NCBI GenBank assembly: GCA_027923505.1
Contig: BROI01000013.1
Span: 682,001 to 746,000 of the forward strand
Reading direction: 5' to 3'
DNA from: Mayamaea pseudoterrestris
Taxonomy: Eukaryota > Bacillariophyta > Bacillariophyceae > Sellaphorales > Sellaphoraceae
Length of the DNA: 64,000 nt
The notes beneath the pieces were generated by a model. It was not told where the DNA came from. It did not search any database and saw only the letters and a list, made by a program, of their open reading frames with translations. The translations under genes were made by a program, and so were the position numbers. The stretch's first letter is position 1, and each line of letters begins with the position of its first letter. Below, one piece after another: positions 39,926-49,294 of the stretch.

Positions 39926-41848
39926 TTACAAATGTATAAGAGCTTCGTTTGCGCCATTACTGTTGCTGCTTCCACTCGAATTACTGCCATCCAAATCATC
40001 GTCGCGGCTTTCGCGTCGAGTTTTCAGTGCTGTCGCTGTTGTTGCAACATCTTTGTGTTCTAATGATGCTTCCTTACTACCGATCATTGGCATTGGCAAT
40101 GGTTTTGTCGCTGGTACAGTGATTCTGTGCTTGCGGTAGTGGAGCGCCTTTGGATGGCACGTGGCGGCGCTGGAAAACATGGCCGCCAATTGCTCCAGCG
40201 GCAGCGTCACCAATCGTTTGCGAGGCGAGTCGTCTCCGTTGCAGCCGCCAACGACGCAGGATGCCGTTGCGGCAGGCGACTCGTTAATATTGTCGTTTGC
40301 AGCGTCCAGCGCCACATTAGCGTTTGCTGTTTCAAACGCGCCATCCAACCGTTCTCGCTGCTCGCCTTCAGTGGACTGCAACCACGACGCTCCAATCTCC
40401 TCCAGCGCCACCATGTCGTCATGAGACACGTTGATATCCGGAAGATTATCGGACACAAGCAAGTGCGGCAGCATGCGACGGTTATGCCGCGCATTGGCGC
40501 ACAATCGCACCGCCTTTTGGAGCCGTCGACTCGCCAGTAGACCATTGATGGCGGGCGTTAGTTGCTTGGGCAGCCAACCTTGGGGCGTCGCCCAGAGAAC
40601 GTCGCGCCACTGAAAGGAATAGTCTTGGAGGCAGGAGGCGTTCAATAGTTCCATCATGTTATTGTTGTTGTTATTGTCACCTTTTGGTTCATCGCTGCTA
40701 CTACCACTAGTGTCGTTGACAGTCGTCGCACTCGTCTGGCGCGACCCTTGCCACTGACACAGGAACGCATACTCTTGCTGCGCCAACGCCGGACTAGTCG
40801 CTAGTTGCGGCAGCTTCGTCAAAACGTCCTTGATCGACAATTTATCATGGCAGAGGTAGCTGCAGGAAATGAATTCAAACTTTTTGACGTGCGGCGCCAC
40901 GAGCAAGATGCAGACGCGGCGAAAGTATTTGGACAGAATAGCGTCGTCGTGCAAGTTGTGGTAGGAGCAGTCGACAATGTGAACGCAAACCAAGTTTTGC
41001 TCGTGGTCGTCGGCCCAGGAAATGCGGCGGTGGCGGCGAGTAGTTGGAGACGTTGGAGGCGACGTTAAAGAATGTTTGACTTGCTGCTGCTGCATTTGGT
41101 CCGCGGCATTTGTACTTGCTGCTGCAACCTTGATAGATTCGCCGTCATTGCTTCGTTCATTCTCGTCATTGCCTTGTTCATCATTGTCTTCTTGACAGTA
41201 GTAGTAGTTCGACGGCCAGGATGCATCAAAATGAGGCGATTGAAGTGACCCACAAAATTGAAGGGGCGTTTCGTCGTACCAGCGACTAAAGCGCAGCAAG
41301 ACCGACATTACGTCTTCCTCTGGCTCGTCGTCGTTCTCGTCATTGTCGTCATTGTTTTCGTGACTCTGCTGCTGCTTCAAGATTGTACGCGTTTCTTCTT
41401 TCAAAGCTGATACTGGCTGCTGCGGCTTCTTGTGTATCGTCTCAATTGATTCATGCTCCAAGATTCCGTCGTCGTCGTCATCAGCATTGTCCTCCTGTAG
41501 TTCCGTTTCGGACCACCATCCAGCGTAGGAGGCTACTTGATGTGATTGCTTCAGCAGTGGCTCCTCCGTGTCCGACTCTTCCTGCTCCTCCTGCTGCATA
41601 ACGGCATGATTCAAAGTCGTGGCGTCACTTGCCGCCGCCATTGTCGCATGATGCAGTTTGCGACTCCTTCGTCGCTGCATAATGCGAGGCGCAATGGACG
41701 CGCCAAAGAATGAGAGACTATTGTTAGTGCTGCTTTCAATGTCATTTTCTTCCTTGTTGAGTGAGCAAAAGACGTCGTGGCGGCGGCGGCTGGGTCGCTT
41801 GGAGTGCAGAATCAAGACGGATCGGCCGAAGCGACGACGAGGACGCAT
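39926..41848 (-). CDS. Acidic protein with possible PP1-docking motif, unknown function
   Basis: Single exon, 640 residues, start MRPRRRFGRSVL at the ATG 41846-41848. The basic N-terminus, a disordered Glu/Gln/Asp-rich region (residues 60-190) and Asn-rich stretches surround a more ordered core. Near 41000-41035 is RRHRRISWADDHEQNLVCV, which fits the RVxF protein-phosphatase-1 docking consensus ([RK]-[VI]-x-[FW]) and is followed by the acidic residues usual at such sites. After it comes a compact segment (CVHIVDCSYHNL, HVKKFEFISCSYLCHDKLS, YAFLCQWQGSR) and a helical one (LTPAINGLLASRRLQKAVRL). The RxSWAD arrangement is frequent in diatom proteins of unknown role. A PP1 regulatory role is inference from the motif alone. 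It lies tail to tail with sulfotransferase copy 3 (106 bp apart). Confidence 0.7.
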   Translation of the reverse strand: MRPRRRFGRSVLILHSKRPSRRRHDVFCSLNKEENDIESSTNNSLSFFGASIAPRIMQRRRSRKLHHATMAAASDATTLNHAVMQQEEQEESDTEEPLLKQSHQVASYAGWWSETELQEDNADDDDDGILEHESIETIHKKPQQPVSALKEETRTILKQQQSHENNDDNDENDDEPEEDVMSVLLRFSRWYDETPLQFCGSLQSPHFDASWPSNYYYCQEDNDEQGNDENERSNDGESIKVAAASTNAADQMQQQQVKHSLTSPPTSPTTRRHRRISWADDHEQNLVCVHIVDCSYHNLHDDAILSKYFRRVCILLVAPHVKKFEFISCSYLCHDKLSIKDVLTKLPQLATSPALAQQEYAFLCQWQGSRQTSATTVNDTSGSSSDEPKGDNNNNNNMMELLNASCLQDYSFQWRDVLWATPQGWLPKQLTPAINGLLASRRLQKAVRLCANARHNRRMLPHLLVSDNLPDINVSHDDMVALEEIGASWLQSTEGEQRERLDGAFETANANVALDAANDNINESPAATASCVVGGCNGDDSPRKRLVTLPLEQLAAMFSSAATCHPKALHYRKHRITVPATKPLPMPMIGSKEASLEHKDVATTATALKTRRESRDDDLDGSNSSGSSNSNGANEALIHL

Positions 41849-42614
41849 GACGGTGAATGACTGTTTCAGTGCTGCCTCTACTAATCAATCAACTAGACTT
41901 GCAGGTGCAGCATCTCCTTGCTTGTTGTCTCCTTGTCAATGGTACCTCTACCTTGTTCATTGGCGAGCATGTGTTATCGACTTGTTCCCATGGAGGAGCG
42001 AGCGGTGCACCAAAACCTTGCGCGAAGAACTTTCAGTGGTGATACGACGTGAGGACGTTTTAAAGATCGCGCTCGATTCGACGGTTAACGTAGCTACTGT
42101 ACCTGTGCCAATACGCAAGGCGAGATTCGGCCATTGGAGGCATGGGAGTGATGAAGTTCCAATCATGGGATGCACTTGTAGAGTTCAAGCGTTAGTAATC
42201 GCGAACCTGGCATTCCAGCAAATGCATTGCAACATACTTGGGCTTGCTCCATCGCCTCAAGTCGCGACGAATGAAAGATGGTTGATGGATTATGGCAATG
42301 CTGGCAATGTTATCAAAGGGTTTGAACAATGTCAATGAAGATACATATTTAGTATCTATTCGTGCTCATAAGGAAGTCGAAACGTGCCGCTTTTGGTGGC
42401 TCGGAAAAGGAGCAAGCTAAGCTTCTTCAAGTCAGCTAGTAGTCCTATTCCAGCTTTAAACATGTTATAAACATAACGGTTACACTTCGCATTAATACAA
42501 ACGGCTAACTTGCATCTAATTTAATTGAAACAGATGCTCCAGTGCAGTTGCAAGGGCGACGCTAGATTGCAGAAATTATAACGCAACACGCACGTCAAAA
42601 CAACACATTACAAT
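41849..42614. other. Intergenic region
   Basis: Lies upstream of the acidic-protein gene and downstream of the gene ending at 42615, both leftward. A plus-strand open frame at 41658-42338 overlaps the neighbouring gene and looks spurious (no domain, biased Arg/Cys content). Nothing else recognised. Confidence 0.45.
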
Positions 42615-45600
42615 CTACGCCTTCTTCCAAAACGAGTCCATGTTAGCCGTCGCGGCGCCAATGGTCGCGTCCAGTGCCTTGCTGAGTTTCTTTTGCTCCT
42701 TGCGCTGCTTTCGGGCTTCCTCCTCCGCCTTGAAGCGTTTAATATCGTCGCGATCGTAGAATAAGTCAATCTTGGACTCGATTTCGTATCGATCCGTCGA
42801 GATTGTTTTGACGTCATTGTCGAACGATACGGTTCGTCGCACGTTACGTTCGTCGGGTGAGCCGGTGACATTTGATTCGCCGACCATGGGCGTATCCGTC
42901 GAGGCAGCGATGGGCTGTTTGTTTAGTGTCAGGTCGTCTTGCGCATCTGCACTCTCTCCTACGACCAGCATTGTTATTGCATTATGATGTGCTGTGTCAT
43001 CACTGACGCTCAATGCTTTCTTGACCGCTGGTATTGGATCGTCTGCACTACCTGACTCCTCGTCAGAATCTGACTCTTCATTTTCAGAACTGGATGACTC
43101 CGACTCCATATCTTCAGTTTCCGACTCTTCCTCGTCGGCGGATTCATCAGTGTCGGCGCCATCCTCATCGGTCTCCGAGCTCAAGTTCGATCGTTCCATG
43201 CAAGGAGGCTTTGAGCCATCGACAGTGCTTTCGTTCGCCGTAAGATCGATCGTATTGCTCTCTCGTTCGTCGTCCGAATCATAGTATACTTTCCTGCCGA
43301 CCGCGTTCAAATAGTAGACGGGTTCGCCGTCTTCATCAACATAAACTTTTGTGCCTTCCTCGTCTAGAAAAAATGGATTATTTTCAATGTCGTAAAAATA
43401 GCCGTCATCGTCTGGACTTGAGCCAGTTTTTGCTGCTGCGTTTGCTTGCTCTGGACTGATCACGTTGCTAATTGAAATTTTCGCTTTGACGGCCTCTGTG
43501 TCGTTGCTTACCACGCTTAATTCCAACCGTTCATCTTCGACTGCGGTTGTGGTGCATTCAGTCGATACCTCAGATTGTTTGACAGTGAACAACTCAACGA
43601 TTGATTGCTCGTCAACCGTTGCTACAGTCTCGACACATATGTCGCTCTCGTTTGCATTTGCGCCATCCTCTGTTGCTGATATAGCTTCTTGACACATTAT
43701 AGATTGATCGATACCGACTGCTACTTCCGAGACAACTTCATCAGTCAGCGTCTTCTCTACTTCAGGTTCGAGGTCGGAACTGCTGCTAGTACTCTCGTCG
43801 CCAACTGTCGTAAGCAGTGGCTCCCATGAAAGGGTCCCCATAATATTATGTGGTTTATCAGCGAGGCTACCGTGTAGCTCGGTCCATTCCTTTTGAAACC
43901 GAGCTGCGGTCTTGTCGAGCTGCATGTGCTTGAGATAGGACAGCACTGCGAGGGCCATACTGCTTTGTCGGTCGCTCTCATCGACGAGTCCTGCGGCATC
44001 CGACCTACCAGATGATAGAAGTGGCTCTCGGCGAGGGATGGTGTCAAATTTGATGTTGTCCAACGACGCTTGTACCATTGCCTTTTGGTGGTTTCTTCGC
44101 TGTCGGAGCGCTTCAAGCCGACTTTCCGGTTCGGCACATGATTCGGGCGGCACGAGCGCTTGATTTTCAGTAATGGTTTTATCGCCGATATGGTTCAAAA
44201 GTGCATCCTTGCTGATTGTCTTGCGATCAGTGGTGTCGCTTACGCATTCATCCAGCTCACGATTTCCTACAGATTCGGCAATTATATCGTGTGTTTCAGC
44301 AGGCGACTCGACTATAGCCAGTAACGCGCTTGCTTGCTCAGATTCGTCTTCGATTTGGTGGTTCAATGACGCGTGAGGCACGTGATTATCCACTATATTT
44401 TCTATGTTCACAATGTCATCTGGAGGATCAACTAACGGGCCTGCATTATCTGGCTCTGGCTCAAGGCTCTTGCCGAGTTCGTTGCCACGAGGAACGTCCC
44501 TTGATCCTCCAATCACAGGCTTGAGCAATTTCGAAAACCAACTACCCCTAGCTTGGTTTTTATCACCGTCCGTGACAGTGATGGGTGCTTGTACATCTGA
44601 TTCGCAATCTGGCAGTGTGTCTGCCTCTAATATACTTGATGCTTCAGTAGTGTGGGGTTTCGCCGGCGTTTCTGACGATAGTCCAACTTTGTGGCATTCA
44701 AATTCAATATTACCCGACAAGCTCGATGTAACGGCATCAGCTGTTACATCGCCTTTCGTTCCTGTAGCTATCGAGCGAATTGTGCCATTTTCGCTGGCAG
44801 ACGACTTGCTTACAACCGGTTTTGTGGCCTCAAGAGACTTGTTACCGATCGCCAAGTCCGTTTTAACGCCTACTCTTGACAACAAAGCCATTGCGTACTC
44901 CTGTTCTTTCGTCAAACAGTTATCCTCCTGGTCATCAGGATCTGTGCACGATTCGCTGTAACTCTCGCCGCAGCATTCACTGACGCTCTCCTCGTCAAGA
45001 TGACTATTATTGGTCTTCTGATCATTACTAACCTTGTGCGTCGCTAACAGATTTTCGTTCAGTCCAAGGCCACTTGAATCTCTTGCGGTTTCAACGCTCT
45101 CCATTGCGACATTGCAATTACTCATCTCGTTTGCAATACTGCCTACTTTTTGAACATTTGTAGACTCTTCCTCCGGTTGTTCGCCATGATGGGAGAAAGA
45201 TCCGCTCATCTCCTCATCCAAATGAAGCCCCTCGGGGCGCAGCGGCGTAACTCCATTGTCACAATTTTGACTCGATTCATCTGAATCTTCATGCGCTATC
45301 AATACTGCAATGGTAGGTGACGCAAGCTCCTCTGTGCCTGTGACCACATTATTCGTCAATGCCGGAGAACTGGCGCCGGATGTATTATTTGCTCCGGTAA
45401 GTTCACCTGGAGAGTCAGTGTTACTAGAGGTCGAATCCGATTGCAGAAAGAGTCCATTTTCCTTCTGCTCTTTCACTAGCAGTGCATTGTGCGAGCTCGC
45501 GGTTACAGAACATTGGCTACTGCTGTTATCGAAATCCACCTTACTCTCCGAGACGTCATTCACCGTCAGTTCGACCGCAGTATCCGCATCTGCATCTTTC

Positions 45601-46223
45601 GCAGGATCATGTTCAACAAGGGGTGAAGGCCCAGTAGCTTCTACTTTCTGAGCCTGGTTTGTAAAAGGTTCTTCGACTAAAGGCACCGTATTAGCACGTA
45701 ACGTGACATTTTCAGCAGGCAGTACCGAGTATGGATTCAAATCGTCGTCACTTTCAATCGAGGCTGAGTGGTCGTCATCCTCATCCACCGCGCTACCGTC
45801 GCAGCTGCTGTCACTCGTATGTTGGTCGCTGTCCTTTGTAAAAGCAAATTTTGTGGCCGCCACAGCGTCATTATCCTGATCGCCAAGCAATGGCTTCACT
45901 TCCAGGACGCTCGCATTCTCTTCTGAACAACTGCTACTGTCACTGCCACTTTCGTCATCGCTGCTACTTTCCTGTTCATCACTCAATCCATCACTACTGA
46001 CTTCCGCTGAACGGCCTTTCTCCACGACAAGTCCACTGTGCCAATCATGAGCTGCCTCTTTTGCGCCTGCTATTGCGTTTGAGTCAGTCTTTGGCTTTTC
46101 CTTCGCGGCAAAGCGGGCGAGTAGAGCCATGGCATACTCTTGCTCTGCCGTATGACCCACGTCGTGCGAAGAGCTTTCGGTTTCCGAGTCGTTTCCACTG
46201 TCGTACGACTCACTGTTTTCCAT
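42615..46223 (-). CDS. Large acidic disordered protein with LisH-like and SFDND motifs (may be the 3' exon of 46287-48674)
   Basis: An open frame of 1,202 codons beginning MENSESYDSGNDSETESS. Most of it is Ser, Asp and Glu-rich and disordered. A helix-forming repeat occurs twice, EQEYAMALLARFAAKEKP near the start and EQEYAMALLSRVGVKTDL about 380 residues later. Near 43876-43940 is VLSYLKHMQLDKTAARFQKE, a good match to a LisH dimerisation motif. Near 43265-43400 a Tyr-rich block (YFYDIENNPFFLDEEGTKVY, EPVYYLNAVGRKVYYDSDDE) looks like a small beta repeat. The C-terminus holds RRTVSFDNDVKTIST, which fits an RVxF-type docking site, then KIDLFYDRDDIKRFKAEEEA and a basic coiled coil ending NMDSFWKKA. 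The SFDND...LFY..DI.RF arrangement recurs in diatom proteins. Function unknown. The proposed start lies only 63 bp after the stop of the next gene upstream, and an 84-nt intron could fuse the two. Confidence 0.65.
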   Translation of the reverse strand: MENSESYDSGNDSETESSSHDVGHTAEQEYAMALLARFAAKEKPKTDSNAIAGAKEAAHDWHSGLVVEKGRSAEVSSDGLSDEQESSSDDESGSDSSSCSEENASVLEVKPLLGDQDNDAVAATKFAFTKDSDQHTSDSSCDGSAVDEDDDHSASIESDDDLNPYSVLPAENVTLRANTVPLVEEPFTNQAQKVEATGPSPLVEHDPAKDADADTAVELTVNDVSESKVDFDNSSSQCSVTASSHNALLVKEQKENGLFLQSDSTSSNTDSPGELTGANNTSGASSPALTNNVVTGTEELASPTIAVLIAHEDSDESSQNCDNGVTPLRPEGLHLDEEMSGSFSHHGEQPEEESTNVQKVGSIANEMSNCNVAMESVETARDSSGLGLNENLLATHKVSNDQKTNNSHLDEESVSECCGESYSESCTDPDDQEDNCLTKEQEYAMALLSRVGVKTDLAIGNKSLEATKPVVSKSSASENGTIRSIATGTKGDVTADAVTSSLSGNIEFECHKVGLSSETPAKPHTTEASSILEADTLPDCESDVQAPITVTDGDKNQARGSWFSKLLKPVIGGSRDVPRGNELGKSLEPEPDNAGPLVDPPDDIVNIENIVDNHVPHASLNHQIEDESEQASALLAIVESPAETHDIIAESVGNRELDECVSDTTDRKTISKDALLNHIGDKTITENQALVPPESCAEPESRLEALRQRRNHQKAMVQASLDNIKFDTIPRREPLLSSGRSDAAGLVDESDRQSSMALAVLSYLKHMQLDKTAARFQKEWTELHGSLADKPHNIMGTLSWEPLLTTVGDESTSSSSDLEPEVEKTLTDEVVSEVAVGIDQSIMCQEAISATEDGANANESDICVETVATVDEQSIVELFTVKQSEVSTECTTTAVEDERLELSVVSNDTEAVKAKISISNVISPEQANAAAKTGSSPDDDGYFYDIENNPFFLDEEGTKVYVDEDGEPVYYLNAVGRKVYYDSDDERESNTIDLTANESTVDGSKPPCMERSNLSSETDEDGADTDESADEEESETEDMESESSSSENEESDSDEESGSADDPIPAVKKALSVSDDTAHHNAITMLVVGESADAQDDLTLNKQPIAASTDTPMVGESNVTGSPDERNVRRTVSFDNDVKTISTDRYEIESKIDLFYDRDDIKRFKAEEEARKQRKEQKKLSKALDATIGAATANMDSFWKKA

Positions 46224-46286
46224 AATCCCTTGGAAAACGTCATGTGATGCGGATGAGTCAGGAAGAGGTTGACAATCGTCTTCGTG

Positions 46287-48674
46287 TTAGGAATACAACG
46301 CCGCAGCATGTGCTCGTCGCTTCTTCGTTTTGATCTGCTCATCGTCAGACGATGAACTGTCATCAGTCCCTGAACTACTGCTGCTGCTGCTATCATCCAA
46401 CCACCTTGTAGAGGCTGTCATCGCTTTCGACGGCGGGGCAGCAACTGCGGGGAGAGTTTTGGATTCAGTCGGTGATAATGCGGATGTATCTTCCTCCTCC
46501 TCCGTTGAAACTTCACATTCACTAGCAGCATTTTGCGGTGAATATTTGTGATGTGGTAAATCAATTTCAGTACTTCCGACTGCATTTAACGGACTAGCTG
46601 GCGATGGATCGACGGCAGCGTGGTATATATGACCAGGATCCGTCGTCACCGTCGGCCATCGCTTTGCTGGCTGGTCATTTTCGTCTTTTCCACTATTTGC
46701 AAAATCGGCAAAGTCGCTTCGATTGCTATTGATTGTTGGCTCGGTGGCCTTTGCTGGCGGTTTCCATCGTTTCGGTTCATCCATGGCAAAATCAGACATG
46801 GAGTTTGGTCGAACAGACGAGGCTGCGCTTGACGGTTCCACCTTTGGTGGCGGTTTCCATCGCTTTGCTGTTTCCTGCCCAAACGCAGCAAACTCGGAAT
46901 GACGATTCGTGTTTGTAGTCGTTGTTGGTTCTGGTTGTTGCTGCTGTTTCGCTGGAGGCTTCCAGCGCTTGGGCTCCTCCATGGCAAAATCCGACATGGA
47001 GTTTGGTCGCGCATGGACAGGAGGCGCTGCTGCTGGAGGCGGCGGTTTCCATCGCTTCGGCTCGTCTTGGTCAAAGTCGGACACGAGTGGTTTGTGCAGT
47101 GATGGTGCTTGTGATTGGCTAGACTCTGGTTGTTCCGACTGCGAATAATACTCTGACGCGCCACGAGAAACTTCCGAAGCTGAATGACCCGATGCCGATA
47201 GCGACGCATTAGACTCATCCAGTGGAGTTCGACTAGGCAGCGTCGATTGACTTTGCCTGGCGCCACTACGCAAACTGACGGCAGATTGTTGTTGATTGAT
47301 TTTCGTTTTCGATGAAACTGCATTCGTTGCGGCTGCCAATTGTGGATTTATCGCCTGCATTTGCATCGCCAGCAATGCGGCGCGCTCTTGCATGGAGGGC
47401 GTTCGGTCGGGCGGCGGAGGCCGCAGTTGCAGCTTGAGACTTGCAAAGGTGCCTGCTGCTGCGATACGCTCACTGCGTGCTGCTGCTGGTTTTGTTCCAG
47501 ACGACGATTGTCCTTGTCCTTGTCGTCGACGAGGACTATTCGTCTTTGGACTATGATTATTATGAACGACGCTTCGCGCTGATCCAGGCGACCGTTTGCC
47601 CCTTGGCGACCGCTTATTGGAGCTGCCAACGACGCGGCGTTTGGAAGAACTTGGCGACGGACTGCTTGCGACAGGCGCTGCTCGATTGCCGCCACTCACA
47701 GTAGCCTTTTGCGTCTTTGGACTCCTTTTCGTACTTCCTTCATCGACTCCTCCATGAGCTGCAGCTGCACTTGTTCCATTAACTCGTCCATGAGTTGCTG
47801 CTATGGTAGATGGTTGATGCGATGTGGATTGTTGCGTCGACACTGCGCCTACATTTACATTTGCAACATCACCACTTCCGTCAGCCTTTTCGTAGTGCAA
47901 TCGCTTGGCCAGCAACTGGCTCCGCTCCACAATGGACATGGTTTTTGGAAATGTCAAGGTGGCATTGGAATTGACTGATTTAGTGGATGATTTTGATTGA
48001 TGATGTTCCTGCTGGAACGCTGCCGCTGGTGCGTTGATTGCATGCGCATTACTGCTTGTCTTCTTGCCGACGAAATCATCAATCGTCTTGCGGTTCGATC
48101 GGTTCGACGCCAGTGGCGTTTCCGCCAATGGATGGGACTGCTTTTTACCTGGTGTCACTGATGATGCTCCTTGTGTATCTGCTGCTGTTGTTGCTTGCTT
48201 GGTTGCTGCATTCGCCTTTGTTCTTGATCCCACTGTCTTTTTCGATTTCGCTGTCGTTTGCTGCTGCTTTGCCGCGTTCAACTTCGCCTGGATTTCCAAA
48301 ATTTCCTTTTGCAGTTTCAGCGCTTCCAGTTTCCTCTTCAAGTCTTCCATGGCGTTGGATTTCGGAGGCGCTGACTGCAATGGCGGAGGTGCGGCAGTAG
48401 TCGGTCGATGACTGTTGATTGCTGTCGCACTTGCGGATCGATCCGTTACTGCCGTCTGCTGCTGCGTCGACAAGTTGCCACTGCTCACGGTCATTTCCTC
48501 CTCGTAGTCATATGCATCCACTGCATCGTCATTCGCAGATTCGTAGGTGGCCTCCGTGTACGAGTAATCCTCGTCGTCGTACATGGCGTCGTCGTCCTCG
48601 AGTACTATTTCCTCCTCGTAGACTTCGTCACTCACTTCGTCGAAAGATGATGCTGCTGGAATGGAGGACTGCAT
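46287..48674 (-). CDS. Disordered protein with tandem KRWKPP repeats (may be the 5' exon of 42615-46223)
   Basis: An open frame of 795 codons, start MQSSIPAASSFDEVSDEVYE at the ATG 48672-48674. It opens with an acidic, Tyr-containing segment (residues 15-60), then a coiled coil (MEDLKRKLEALKLQKEILEI), basic Ser/Lys/Arg regions (RRVVGSSNKRSPRGKRSPG) with many SP sites, and two related helices (VERSQLLAKRL, MQERAALLAMQMQ). Between about 46650 and 47090 come five copies of a repeat of the form SDF(A/D)(M/Q)(D/E)EPKRWKPPP, 30-40 residues apart; the last is degraded (PAKRWPTV). A Ser/Asp-rich tail follows. The repeats look like short linear interaction motifs in a disordered scaffold. No catalytic domain is visible. 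A GTATTC donor at 46296-46291, a CTGAC branch-like word and a CAG acceptor at 46215-46213 would splice it in frame to the next reading frame. Confidence 0.65.
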   Translation of the reverse strand: MQSSIPAASSFDEVSDEVYEEEIVLEDDDAMYDDEDYSYTEATYESANDDAVDAYDYEEEMTVSSGNLSTQQQTAVTDRSASATAINSHRPTTAAPPPLQSAPPKSNAMEDLKRKLEALKLQKEILEIQAKLNAAKQQQTTAKSKKTVGSRTKANAATKQATTAADTQGASSVTPGKKQSHPLAETPLASNRSNRKTIDDFVGKKTSSNAHAINAPAAAFQQEHHQSKSSTKSVNSNATLTFPKTMSIVERSQLLAKRLHYEKADGSGDVANVNVGAVSTQQSTSHQPSTIAATHGRVNGTSAAAAHGGVDEGSTKRSPKTQKATVSGGNRAAPVASSPSPSSSKRRVVGSSNKRSPRGKRSPGSARSVVHNNHSPKTNSPRRRQGQGQSSSGTKPAAARSERIAAAGTFASLKLQLRPPPPDRTPSMQERAALLAMQMQAINPQLAAATNAVSSKTKINQQQSAVSLRSGARQSQSTLPSRTPLDESNASLSASGHSASEVSRGASEYYSQSEQPESSQSQAPSLHKPLVSDFDQDEPKRWKPPPPAAAPPVHARPNSMSDFAMEEPKRWKPPAKQQQQPEPTTTTNTNRHSEFAAFGQETAKRWKPPPKVEPSSAASSVRPNSMSDFAMDEPKRWKPPAKATEPTINSNRSDFADFANSGKDENDQPAKRWPTVTTDPGHIYHAAVDPSPASPLNAVGSTEIDLPHHKYSPQNAASECEVSTEEEEDTSALSPTESKTLPAVAAPPSKAMTASTRWLDDSSSSSSSGTDDSSSSDDEQIKTKKRRAHAAALYS

Positions 48675-49294
48675 CTTGAATAATATTGTATGCTAATGCA
48701 TGGACATGATAGAGACGACTTGATCTGCGAAAATGGCTGTCGGCACAGTGTTTGGCGTTGGAATGTTGGAATCGATTGATCCAGATGCCTCCGCGAATGT
48801 TTCGTTCACGAGTGAAACGTCAAGGTTATTATTGCCTCCAGCTGTTGGTCGTTCTCAAGGCAATAGTAAATTTGTCGACTTTCAAACTCTAAAATGACTA
48901 ATGATTGACACGACTGATTCGAAAAAGTCGGTCACAATAATGGACAACACGACAAGTATGATACGTGATAGAATCATCGTAATTAACAACCCGCAATGCC
49001 TATAACGCAATGTAGTGATGGTTCGAGCACAATAACTGCCACATTCAGTTACAAGCTGCATGGTTGATGAGATTTCTCATGGATGACAATTGAGTACCGG
49101 TAGGTCAATGTGTGGACACGATGCTTGAGCGACGATAGACGCGATTCGAAATTGGTGCGAAGCGGTGGAACGCACAAAGTCGGAGTTGTTGCTGGCTAAA
49201 CTCTTGCTTGTATGCTTCACCATTTTTAAATCAAACAAGCTCTACATCAGGATACTTATAGAGCAATTGATACGTTCTGATCGACGAAAAGAAG
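48675..49294. other. Divergent intergenic region
   Basis: Promoter region between the KRWKPP-repeat gene and the LRR gene on the plus strand. Nothing recognised. Confidence 0.45.

Noticed and set aside
41658-42338. A 226-codon plus-strand frame upstream of the acidic gene
   Set aside because: It overlaps the start of the 39926-41848 gene, is Arg/Cys-rich without domain structure, and has no splice support.
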